Positions 42,570 to 51,989 of a DNA stretch of 64,000 nt are shown one piece after another. The notes below the pieces were generated by a model. That model did no database searches. It saw only the letters and a program-made list of their open reading frames with translations, and had not been told where the DNA came from. The DNA is from Collybiopsis luxurians FD-317 M1 (Eukaryota > Basidiomycota > Agaricomycetes > Agaricales > Omphalotaceae), in NCBI GenBank assembly GCA_000827265.1, contig KN834753.1, positions 216,686-280,685 of the forward strand, given 5' to 3'. Numbering within the stretch: the first letter of the stretch is position 1; every line of letters begins with the position of its first letter. The position numbers and the translations under genes were made by a program.

Positions 42570-43326
42570 ATGTTCAAGTAAGTCCCAGGAGCTGTCTCCG
42601 CTTGAGTCCTCATACCGACTTGTTTCACAGTTCCTGGTATACCACAGCGTCCGCCTTACTTGAGTTCGAGACCCCTACTATTTGCAGCATCCAAAATGCT
42701 GAATATGACTTCAATGCGCCTCGAAGATCTTCTTTCGTCGTCACCGATTCAATGGCAGCTTACGGCGGCAATAGTGCTGTCAGCAGTCTTGCTGGTGCCA
42801 TCGGGCCTCCTTCCTCATACGCGCCTCAGGGCTATATAAATCCGGAAGCCTTGTCGATGCAGGAAAACTTCCACCAAAGTTCATCTGACATGGGCGCCAC
42901 TCCGACTACTGAAGCCGTTGCAGGACATTTGGTACGCCCCCGATGATGTTTATGTCGTGGCCGCTGCTGACACTTAACATCTTGCAGTATTCTGCTGAGA
43001 TTAATAATCAACAGACCGCTACCGAGAAAACGCCTGCCTTCGCCAAGGGTGGCAGTACGAAACGCAAAAGGGCCTACAAATTCAGCTGCAATTTTTGCCC
43101 TCGTCGTCTGACTACTAAGCAGAGGTTGCAAAGTAAGTGCAAAGGTCTCGCCCATCTCTCATGCCCTTATTGATTAAGTCTCGTAGCGCATACCCAAAGA
43201 CATTCGGGCAATTCGAAAACACATATGTGCCACTTTTGTGGACGCAAATATGCAGGGGATCGCAGTCTTAAACGACATCAACGCAACAAGAAAGCTTGCC
43301 CGAAGTCAACCTTTGCCATGTGTTGA
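42570..43326 (+). CDS. small C2H2 zinc-finger protein, array copy A (intact)
   Basis: Exons 42570-42577, 42631-42931, 42988-43132 and 43187-43326 join in frame to 197 residues. The first coding exon is only 8 nt (ATGTTCAA). An N-terminal domain of about 100 residues has the family motif SSLAGAIGPPSSYAPQGY. A basic KRKR stretch precedes two zinc fingers. Finger 1 is a perfect C-x2-C-x12-H-x3-H (CNFC ... HTQRH), with the intron between its Cys and His halves. Finger 2 is CHFCGRKYAGDRSLKRH followed by a Cys (C-x2-C-x12-H-x5-C). The linker HSGNSKTHMC is a degenerate TGEKP-type linker. Probably a nuclear nucleic-acid-binding protein; the target is unknown. No known family was recognised for the N-terminus. 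All splice junctions keep the frame, so it is likely functional. Confidence 0.8.
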
Positions 43327-44479
43327 ATGATGAGGCAGAAGCGGTAATGTTGGAATCGATTGCCCTTGAGCTGTAGCGTTATCGGACAACATTTCGTGGA
43401 TAATATTTGATGATCTTGATCAAAGAGCTGTATATGCAGAGATTCAGGGTACAAGAAATTTTTGAATCTAATTCTATGAAAAAACACTGTATCACATCGG
43501 ACCCACCGGAGAGCAGGCGTGAGGATGGACGAAACCGAGACCCGTACCGATTAAGACACTTGCGTAAATTCATTTATTTTCCAGCCTTCTTACAAGTAAC
43601 GATCATAAAAACGTTCAACTGGTTTAAGGGTCATTCTAACTCGATCTGGTAAAAGAAACCCCCACTTAAAAGACTTTGTAACTTTGTTCCCACCGGAGTT
43701 GCATGATACGCGCATAATTGAATGGAAATCAATCACACAAGGACTCGTACCGAAAGACCTTCGAGTCACTTCATTTCTGCGTCTGGGATATAGCTGATGT
43801 ATTCGCACCGCGCAATACGGTAGATAATATCTGCACTTTCGAATATCCCCGGTCCCACGTGAATAGGTCACAATTTCCATCGAGCAGAATTGGACCCAGA
43901 AACATGATACATCGATGCATATTTCATGAAATCCGATGAATTATCGCGCTTCCAGTCATTGGAACTGGCTTATATGCGCGTGTTTGTACTGAGCCCTCCA
44001 GTCAACGGGAATTTGTGACCTCGTCGTGTCTCATATTCGCTGAACTGGCGCATGTAGTCCCACATCCGGCAAGTCTTGTTCTCCTTACACTCTCCGGCAT
44101 TTATTTTTTGATTTATTTATTTTTTTGTGTGAATTCAGGATCCGTATTGTGGCGAAAGACACATATCCATTCATAAGAGATACCTAACGAGAAATTCTAC
44201 AGAAAGTAATAGCGATCACACATCAGATCAAATATCCACCCATTTAACAGCCTTACGAACACCACTACGAGAGTATGTTGAGTCCTTAAACGGAGGACCG
44301 GCTGCCATGTGGATATTCTAAGCGGTGACCTTGCATGCCTGTATGTAGAGCATGTAGAGTCCCCTTGGCAGCAGTGACAGTCGATAGAGCCCGAGTCGAA
44401 ACTGCAGTCCATTCCTCACAGCACCCTCTTTCTCATTCTATTTCCCCGATATGTATGTGTCGCCGACCTGATCCAGGGT
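43327..44479. repeat. 3' flank repeat of zinc-finger unit 1
   Basis: No gene. The first 200 bases (TGATGATCTTGATCAAAGAG, then GAGCTGTATATGCAGAGATT...) recur after copy C (about 50910-51110) and more weakly after copies B (48380-48560) and D (53490-53640). The segment near 44250-44440 resembles the lead-in to the decayed copies at 48930-49180 and 56940-57220, as in 'TGTAGAG..CCCC' and 'GCAGTCC'. Confidence 0.55.
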
Positions 44480-45220
44480 GACTGGTGTCCTAGAGCCCCT
44501 ACTGGTGCTCCGGTATGGAAAACCCTGTACGCTCTTGACGGCTGCTACGCATCGTCTGATTTCGGCCTGACCATATCTAGCGGGGTTACGAAATATATTC
44601 CGTATACTATACGACCTCCATTGCCTCGAGGAATGTCTTTCGTGCACATTTGCCGCCTGCGATTTAGATGACGCGGCGGAAATGATTGAAGGCTTCGACC
44701 TCGGCGTCAGTAGCTTGGACGATGCCATCGGGCCAACAAGATCCTTCTGCTCGCCTCAGGGATAGATATCTACGATACTTTCGGCTAATATTTCCACAAA
44801 GCAGGCGGAAGACAACCTGACTTCCATCATTGGCATTGGTCACCGATTCGATACACCTTCAATGATGTTTATGTCGTGGCCGTCCCCATATATGCTGTAA
44901 TACTGTTCACAGCTCTCCGCCGAAATTGATGATCAAGCTGTGCGCCTGGCTCTGCCTTTGAATGAAGCGGAAGCAGGAGACGCGAAAAGAACGAAAATTA
45001 CCGACGCGGTCCAATCGCTAGATAGTGTCGGGGAAAGTAAGTACAAAGTTGGTACAAAGCTCATTTCTCCCTGCGTGTTCTCTCCGAATCAACTTGGTCA
45101 AAAAGTCAAAATACCAGAGTGCCGTTACTGCCCATCAAAGCTACGGGAAGTCGCAGTTCTAAACAACACCTGAGCAAAAGAAATGCTTGCCTAACCCTCC
45201 TCTATCCCGGCAATTGAATG
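44480..45220 (+). pseudogene. decayed zinc-finger copy of the second type (G)
   Basis: Fragments align with the family: GACGATGCCATCGGGCC is the SSLxxAIGP motif, ATGATGTTTATGTCGTGGCCG is the intron sequence of copy A, CTCTCCGCCGAAATTGATGATCAAG is the start of the finger exon, and AGAGTGCCGTTACTGCCCATC is part of finger 2. Stops (for example TAG after CCTCAGGGA) and missing finger-1 cysteines show it cannot encode a working protein. Confidence 0.65.
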
Positions 45221-45429
45221 ATGCGGAAATCTTCAGGGAAAGGAAGGAAGGAAGAATATTCAGGGACCAAGATTTTTTTAAATTATATCACGAGTTGTTC
45301 TGCTTTCTTCCCAAGCGTGGACGACTCAACAGCACCTAAAATGTTATCGGAAGCTTTCTGACATGTTCCCAGTTTGATATTACAATTTCAATCCAATGGT
45401 TCGAGTAAAACCGGTATTGTGAAACTAAG

Positions 45430-46140
45430 GGAGCATTGACGCAAACCGACAAACGAGCATCCAAAAATGCATATATCATTTTTGATGTCCACCGTCGCTC
45501 CATCGTACACGCTCTGTCGTACACGAGCCAGAATCTCGCTAGACATGATAGAAAGAGTAAGGGAATATTCCATTCTGTCCTCGGACTTTTCCCGAGTGAA
45601 GGCCCAAGAACAGACTCTTCCTATAGCTGTATGAGAAGAAATGGGTCTTGATAGATTGACGGAGATGCGCCCACCTTTTTTTTTTCTTTTTTTAATTCTT
45701 GCACTTGTTGCAAATCGCACGGTCCCTGCCTTCCACCATCGCTTCACTGGCAAGTAAGCTGATCAGCAGTCTATCTCGCGTATTAAGCTTGATCCAAGCT
45801 CAATCCTGACTCGGACTTTCTGGTCGGCGCACTCGCCGATGACGATGAAGAACCAGTGGCCCTTGTCAAGATAGCGGCGGAAACTGAAACATGAAGCCCC
45901 ATCTACTGAACCAGGAAATCAATGGGAGATCAAGGCAGGGTCGCGTTTTATTCTTTTTCTTTGAGAGCTGTTGTCGTTGGGGCTTTTATCTAACTAGGAT
46001 ATGGAGAAGCAGATTGATGTGCAAGCCCGGCCCGAAGATGCCGAGGGGTCAATTTTGGGGCACCATTCATTGTTTGGCTGCTTCGAAGTCTACCCACACT
46101 TATTTGAGTGATTAGATGTGGTGGACAGTCGACAATCTTC
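45430..46140 (-). pseudogene. truncated copy of the 5' end of the Uds1-type gene
   Basis: Long blocks match the 5' part of the gene at 38900-41800 on the same strand, for example CATCGCTTCACTGGCAAGTA, CCGATGACGATGAAGAACCAGT and the CACCATTCATTGT start-codon region (the ATG equivalent is at about 46065-46070). Small deletions and frame shifts break the frame. The intron of the parent (GTATC...CACC region near 41262-41306) is still present here, so this is a DNA duplication rather than a retrocopy. Only about the first 240 codons are represented. Confidence 0.8.
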
Positions 46141-46444
46141 CAGCTGGCATTACTACTAACGAGTGCTTGAAGTCCAGACGGCTCGGCTTGCTTTGGCTAT
46201 GGCTTGCCGCGGCTTTAAGCAATGCCTTGTAGCCGGTCCGGGTTCAGTCCCTTGCTGAGGTCCTTCAGTGTTCTCTCTGGTATGTCTTTATTTCCCCGTA
46301 CTCTCCCGTACCAGAGCTTCTCTCATGTATTCTAGAAGTCAAATATTTACATTGCGAAGTACTAAAAGAGGAGTAAATCGATAAGATTCCAGATTTTTTG
46401 AATATGCGGCTTTGGCCGGCCAAGCCTTTTTTGGATAGCCATCC
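46141..46444. other. spacer before the hAT-like element
   Basis: Diverged sequence with no gene. A GGTCCGGGTTCAGTCCC string near 46230 looks superficially like a tRNA B-box but no tRNA can be folded. The last 8 bases (AGCCATCC, 46437-46444) are the left target-site duplication of the element that follows. Confidence 0.5.
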
Positions 46445-47057
46445 TAGTGTTGCGATAACGCGGCTTCAAATGACGGCGCGTTGATGTCACGCCGTTTGAA
46501 GCCGCGCCGAAGTCACTTCATTCTCGGATCTGACGCCGAAAATGACTTCCGGAGCCGAGTGACTTGACTCTCCCACGTCAAATGTACTTCCCTTTTTGGA
46601 GCAAACAATCCTTCTACAGCATCCCTCAATGTTTTTTCTTGCACTATACTATCATTTATGTACATTCTCTCTTTGTATGTAAAAAAATCTGTAGTCTGAA
46701 TGTATTTTGTACGTGTATTATCATTTTCTATGAACGATAGTCTCATGGTGCTTGCGCTGACTTGTGCTCACTGTAAAAGCACGCAGGGAGCTCCTGGAGG
46801 TACCTGATTCTTATGAGAAGCCCTTTGGCATGCTTCAGCTGAGCGAACTATTGGTTCTTCACTATATAAGCTTTGTTTTGGCTGTTGACGTTGAGTTCTG
46901 TTTTTGTGGCTGCCTTATTTGGACTTCAAACCAACATGCCGTGGCGCGCCACAAATCAAGCCACGTCAGTTACCACATCCGGCACGTCGCGCCGTTTTTC
47001 ACGTTACGTTACTGGAAGTCACGTCATTTCACGCCAAGTCGCGTTATCGCAACACTA
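46445..47057. mobile_element. non-autonomous hAT-like DNA transposon, 613 bp
   Basis: The ends are perfect 18-bp inverted repeats, TAGTGTTGCGATAACGCG at the left and its reverse complement at the right, with weaker similarity continuing inwards. They are flanked by a perfect 8-bp duplication AGCCATCC (46437-46444 and 47058-47065). An 8-bp target duplication and TAGTG-type ends are hallmarks of the hAT superfamily. No internal frame resembles a transposase, so it would need one from elsewhere. The subterminal regions are rich in CACGTC/GCCG motifs. Confidence 0.9.
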
Positions 47058-47394
47058 AGCCATCCAGGTGGGTACAACTTCCCTTTCTTGTAAATCAAAA
47101 ATTTCTCGGTCAGCGGCAATGCAAATAAACATTCAACCTTCAACCTTCTATTCCAGGCTCGAGCCAAGGTCCCTGGAGCCGCCAACAGGGTCTCAAAATT
47201 CACAAAAGTCGCAACCGTTCGCATTGCTTTTCTCCCATTCGACAGAGACATCCATGGTTGTTTGCGACGGCGTATGTCTACCACTCCTGGTATATAAGGA
47301 CTTTCACTGAGTTCTTGCGTGTCCTGCTATTATATGCACCGTCAATAACCGTTGATCTAGATACTTATAAATTAATATTGCTATGATCTACCAT

Positions 47395-47547
47395 GAAGAG
47401 TGCCTGGTCGGACCATCCAAAATGTGAGATTGCGAGCTCATGTAGGTTCATTTCAACAGCAGTCTCCCTCATAAAAGTCTGACTCTGGATATCTCTTAGC
47501 CGTAGCCCCCCGTCCCCCACGCTAAAAATCTGTTCACCTTCATCAGC
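47395..47547 (+). promoter_or_regulatory. conserved promoter block of zinc-finger copy B
   Basis: Diverged copy of the block in front of copy A: GTGCCTGGTCGGACCATCC, AATGTGAGATTGCGAGCTC, TAGGTTCATTTCAACAGCAG and an ATAAAAG box at about 47471, 77 bases before the ATG. Confidence 0.55.
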
Positions 47548-48353
47548 ATGTTCAATTTCGCCGACCTAGTTCCCTCTGATTCCGATCTCCCGGGAAGAGA
47601 CCCCAGCTTGAGCCACTATCGTTGGCATGCTAATATTCCTGGATTTCACGCACCCGTACCGGGCTTACCTGAACACGACGCGTTTACGATTTGCAGCAAC
47701 CATGTCAGCGAAATGTATGCCCAATGTCCTGTTGCTACTAGCAATTCGATGGGAGTCGGCAATCTTGGTGTCAGCAGCCTCGATAATGCCATCGGGACTC
47801 CTTGCCCTTCCTACACGCCTCAGGCCTATAATTTTCCAGTCAATTCGGACAACGTCACGTCCAAGCAGGTGAACTATGACCCGAGTTCATTCGTGGTGAG
47901 CAGTACTCCAATTACTAGGGCTGTCGCAGGACATTCGGTGTGTCCTCAATGATGCTTATATTGTGACCGTTGCTGACACCTACGCAATCCTGCTAGTCTT
48001 CTGCTGAAATCAAGAACCAGCAATCTGCAACCGAGAATGTGCCACCCGCCACCTTCAAACAGGGTGGCAGTATGAGACGCACAAAGGAAGCCAAATATAT
48101 TTGCGAGCTTTGCAATCGTGGTCTCACTACTAAGCAGCGGCTGGACTGTAAGTACAAAAGTTGTCTCGTCGGTCTCCCAGGCTCGTTCTATTATTGATCA
48201 GGTCGTGTAGCACATATTCAAAGCATACATCTGAACAATTCGAAAACGCACAAGTGCCGTTATTGTTTACGCAAGCTGACAGGAGGTCGTAGTCTCAAAC
48301 GACACCAACTAAACAAAAATGCTTGCCCCAACTCACCTCTAGCCAACCGTTGA
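47548..48353 (+). CDS. small C2H2 zinc-finger protein, array copy B (intact)
   Basis: Exons 47548-47937, 47997-48147 and 48211-48353 join in frame to 227 residues. The start ATGTTCAA is shared with copy A, but the first intron of copy A has no splice donor here and its sequence is translated (MFNFADLVPSDSDLPGRDP), lengthening the N-terminus. The family motif appears as VSSLDNAIGTPCPSYTPQAY. Finger 1 is C-x2-C-x12-H-x4-H (CELC ... HIQSIH), finger 2 CRYCLRKLTGGRSLKRH plus a downstream Cys, with the same intron position inside finger 1. It ends NSPLANR. It lies in a duplication unit with the broken Uds1 copy and the hAT-like element upstream. Likely functional; role unknown. Confidence 0.78.
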
Positions 48354-49189
48354 ATGAATGAGGAGGGCGAAACCTAGTCTTTAAGACGTCGATTATACCA
48401 CAAGTTGTAGCGTTACCGGATGAATCTTACTAAATAAACTTGTTAATCTCGATCACAAAGCTATATGTACTGTATATGGATTTAGGGTAAAGAGAGCTTG
48501 AATTAACCAGTACCAGCCATTGTGCTTGATTGGACCCACAGGATACGATCGACGTGAGGACAGAAACAAAAATCTATACCGATCACAACAGCTTTGAAGT
48601 TCTTTTTGACCCAATAACTGATACCGAAAGACCTCATGCTCATGAATTCGCACCGCATTGAAGGTTTTCACTGTTTCAAGTTTTTTTCGGCCTCATATTC
48701 AATGAATTTGCGCGTGTATGGCTACCGGAAATTCACCATTACACCATTTGGCGATTCTGGTTTTTTTTTTTTCATTCAGACTCAAACATTGTGGCGGAAG
48801 ACACGATCATTTCTTGCAAACATGCCCCGAGGATGCTCTAGAGATGCGATCTAACGTCAAAACAAACTACCAGTTATTTTACGACGTTTCGCGCATGGCT
48901 GCTATGTTGAATTCTTAAGTAAAATATCAGCCACCATGTAGAGTTCGTAATGCTAAGTACATGCCTGCGAAAATGGAGGGTCCCCCAAACAGCAGTTTCA
49001 CTCAAAAGAGTTCAGCTTCAGGTAACTCGAAGACGCAGTCCTGCACTCCAATTTTCATATGAGCCGATCAGCATCAGACTGTTCGCGCGTGTCGAATCAA
49101 CTTGCTCTGATTTCAATTTTTTTCTCTGTCACCGACCGGTCCAAATTGGCTGGCGTCTTAGTGCCGCTCTAGGATGGAATACCCTGGAT
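48354..49189. repeat. 3' flank repeat of zinc-finger unit 2
   Basis: Downstream flank shared with other units. A stretch at 48462-48493 (ATATGTACTGTATATGG...) recurs inverted at 54034-54066. The part from about 48930 matches 56960-57200, for example AACTCGAAGACGCAGTCCTG against AGCTCGAAGATGCAGTCCTG. No intact gene. Confidence 0.55.
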
Positions 49190-49930
49190 GCTCTTGACCG
49201 TTACTACGCCCTGTCCAATCCTATGTCACGGCAGTCTTGTTGACATTTCCACTACTAGCCATATCCAGCGGGCTTACGAAATGTATTCGAATTCTGTACC
49301 CAACTTCCATGGGCTCCAGGATTGTCTGTTGTGCGCTTTTACCACCACCACTTCCGACTTCGTGTTGGAAGTAAGCTCGAGGCGTCCACATCGGTATCAG
49401 CAGCCTAGGCGATGTCATTGGGCCTACGAGCTCATCCAGCGCGCCTCGGGACTATGATTCTACGTTGCTCTTCAAGAAATTCAAGGCAGGCCACACGCAC
49501 CCTCATCTGTGATGAGTACTAGTCAGGTCGCCGCTGGGCATCCGTTGCGTTTCTGTTGAGGTTTAAATCGTGGTCGGTCCTGATATTTGCTGCAATGCTT
49601 CTTACAGCTTTCCGCTAAAATTAAAAATCAGTGTATGTGCAAGAATATGGCTGCCTTAGCCTTCAAGAGCATAGAAGTATGAGGGCGCAGAAAGGAAGCC
49701 AAATTTTCTGCGAGTGCTGCTAACGCAGTTTAACTACTAGACGGAGGCTGGATAGTAAGTACATAGCTTGTCCTATTGGCTTCGTCCCTGCGTGTACCTT
49801 CCGTCTCAGATCGATCAGGTCCTGTAGTGCATTTACGTTGGGAAATTCGAAAACACCCGAGTGCCATTATTGCCCATGCAAGCTTACGGGGTTGCAGTCT
49901 TGAGCCACACCAGTGACCAAAGGAGCAAAA
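49190..49930 (+). pseudogene. decayed zinc-finger copy of the second type (E)
   Basis: Recognisable blocks: ATCCAGCGGGCTTACGAAATG (shared with copy F), GGTATCAGCAGCCTAGGCGA (the SSL motif), the intron tail CTTACAGCTTTCCGCTAAAA, TTCTGCGAGTGCTGCTAACG (finger 1 with a TAA inside), and GAGTGCCATTATTGCCCATGC (finger 2). Stops in the finger exon rule out the normal product. Confidence 0.65.
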
Positions 49931-50032
49931 ATACTTGAGTTCCTTTGATAAATGTCCGGCTTTTCAGTCCTCTCAGTCGTGGTCCCCCACTCTTCAGTGC
50001 TCACCTTACAGAATCTTGCGAGCTCTATCAGC

Positions 50033-50910
50033 ATGTTCAAGTATGTCCCAAGAGCTGTCTCTGATTCCGTCCTCATACCAACTTATTCCACAGTTCCTGA
50101 TATCCTGCAGCACCTGCCGAGCTCGAGCTCGAGGCCCCTACCATTTGCAGCATCCAGGGTGCCGTATACAATTTCTCGAAGACCTCCTTTCGCCGTCACC
50201 GATTCAATGGCACCTCATAGCGGCAATAGTGCTATCAGCAGTCTTGCTGGTGTCATTGGGGCTCCTTCCTCATACGCGCCTCAGGGGTATATAAATTTGA
50301 AAACTTTGTCAATGCAAGAAATCTTCCACCAGAATTCATCTATGATGGGCAGCGCTCCGACTACTCAAGTCGATGTGGGATATTTAACACACCTCCGATG
50401 ATGTTTATGTCGTTGCCGCTGCTGACAACACATCTTGAAGTATTCTGCGAGTATTAATAATCAATAGCTCGCGACCGAGAACACGCCTGCCTTCGCCCAG
50501 GGTGGAAGTATGAGACGCAAAAAGGCCTACAAATTTAGCTGCAAATTTTGCAATCGTGGTCTGACTACTAAGCAGAGGTTGGAATGTCAGTGCAATTCTT
50601 GTCTCGTCGATCTCCCATGCTCTTATTGATAAGGTCCTGTAGTGCACACCTGATGCCAGTGTTATTGTTCACAATCTTCGGTGCCGCCAAATGAATGTTT
50701 GTGAACAATCCTTTGGTAACTACTGGTGATTACCATAAGATCAAGCAATATCCGTCGTAGTAGCTCTAGCCCATACCGGACGACATTCAGGCAATTCGAA
50801 AACACATACGTGCCGCTTTCGTGGATGCAAACTTACAGGGGATCTCAGTCTTAGACGGCATCAACTCAGCAAGAATGCTTGCCCGAAGTCAACCTTTCCC
50901 ATTTGTTGAA
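50033..50910 (+). pseudogene. zinc-finger copy C, recently inactivated
   Basis: Close relative of copy A. The reading frame from ATG 50033 runs through the intron-1 sequence into the family domain (VTDSMAPHSGNSAISSLAGV and PPSSYAPQGY-like), whereas splicing intron 1 as in copy A would give TGA at codon 5. The acceptor before the finger exon is changed (CTTGCAG in copy A, CTTGAAG here) and the finger exon has an in-frame TAG (position about 50465). Extra sequence of about 130 bases with a second partial finger-2 piece (near 50660-50675) sits before the last exon. The finger sequence itself is well kept, so inactivation is recent. Confidence 0.7.
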
Positions 50911-51466
50911 TGGTGAGGCGGAAGCAGTAGTGTTGGAATTGATTATTCTTAAGCTGTAGCATTATTGGACGATATTTAGTGAATACCATTTGATGATCTT
51001 GATTAAAGAGCTGTATACGCAAAGATTTAGGGCACAAGACTGTTTTAAATGTAATTCTACAAGCAGACATTGTAGTACATTGGACCCACCGGAGACCAGT
51101 GTTGAGGATGGACGAAACCCTACTGTATGTCAGAAACCTTCGGGGTTCTGTTCATTGTACAAGAGCCCCGAGGCCTATCAACACCTTCAGTCGATAGATG
51201 AGGCCTTACATACATACTGTACCACCGATGGCCATTATACGGGGTGCAATTTTCTATTCTTGTCTTCAAAGTATTCAATAAATTCAAATTCAGCGGCAGT
51301 GCGATATTCCAAACTCAATCTCTTGACTCACCAATAGAATCAGAAGTCGCAGTCAACTCCCACCTTACAGCTGATTGCGAAATTGTAGAATAGATTTTAA
51401 AAAACGCGCTTTCTGATCATGTTTACCTACAAACAAACTACCAATTCATTGCTCCCGCTAAATGTA
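50911..51466. repeat. 3' flank repeat of zinc-finger unit 3
   Basis: The first 200 bases closely match the flank of copy A (43327-43540), including TTGATGATCTTGATTAAAGAG and the GACCCACCGGAGA block. The remainder is AT-rich with no gene. Ends at the TA duplication of the MITE. Confidence 0.55.
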
Positions 51467-51721
51467 CAGTGGGCGCAGAAAAAGATGTCACTTCCAAATA
51501 TGGAAGAGCCGTTCCCACCTGCGCTCCAACAGCGCTCCAGCCTCGTACTTCGACCACAAGCTGACTCCTGTAGGCTGTAAATGCTTTATAACTACTGCTG
51601 GAATTTGTACAATGGACAAAACCATAAGAGTAATATTGAACAAGCAAACAAAAATGAAGCAAAACCTTCAGAATTTGGGGGTTATCACATAAGGCAGTGA
51701 CATCTTTTTCTGCGCCCACTG
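51467..51721. mobile_element. Tc1/mariner-like MITE, 255 bp
   Basis: Perfect 26-bp terminal inverted repeats (left 51467-51492 starting CAGTGGGCGCAGAAAAAG, right 51696-51721), flanked by TA on both sides (51465-51466 and 51722-51723). CAGTG-type ends with a TA duplication are typical of Tc1/mariner elements. It is far too short for a transposase, so it is a miniature, non-autonomous element. A 131-residue minus-strand open frame that covers it is not a gene. Confidence 0.92.
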
Positions 51722-51989
51722 TATCGCTTTCTTTCAGCCGCAACAGCGAGTCACGAAATGACTGCCATTCTTGGTATGTATACTTTTCGCTGAGTTTTGG
51801 CATGTGCTGGATATACCGCATATCTATCATCATTTCCGTTGACCTCTAGGAGGGTTCCTGGACGGAACATCCAAAATGTGAGATTTTTCTGAGCTCGGGT
51901 AGGTTCATTTTAACAGCAATCTCGCTCATGAAGGTCCAACTTATAACTTGAACATGTTTCAACTGTGGCCTCCCACTCCAGAATCCTTC
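51722..51989. promoter_or_regulatory. conserved promoter block of zinc-finger copy D
   Basis: From about 51850 the block GAGGGTTCCTGGACGGAACA, AATGTGAGATTTTTCTGAGC, and GTAGGTTCATTTTAACAGC matches the promoter of copies A and B. There is no clear TATA box. Confidence 0.5.

Noticed and set aside
46195..46265. tRNA-like string with GGTCCGGGTTCAGTCCC
   Set aside because: The B-box lacks the conserved GGTTCGA core, and no acceptor or anticodon stem can be formed around it.
46764..47093. Open frames within the hAT-like element (for example 109 residues on +)
   Set aside because: No hAT transposase motif (dimerisation domain or BED finger) is visible; the frame runs off the element end.
51438..51833. 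131-residue minus-strand open frame
   Set aside because: It is created by the mariner-like MITE and its flanks, has no family resemblance and no promoter, and crosses both inverted ends.
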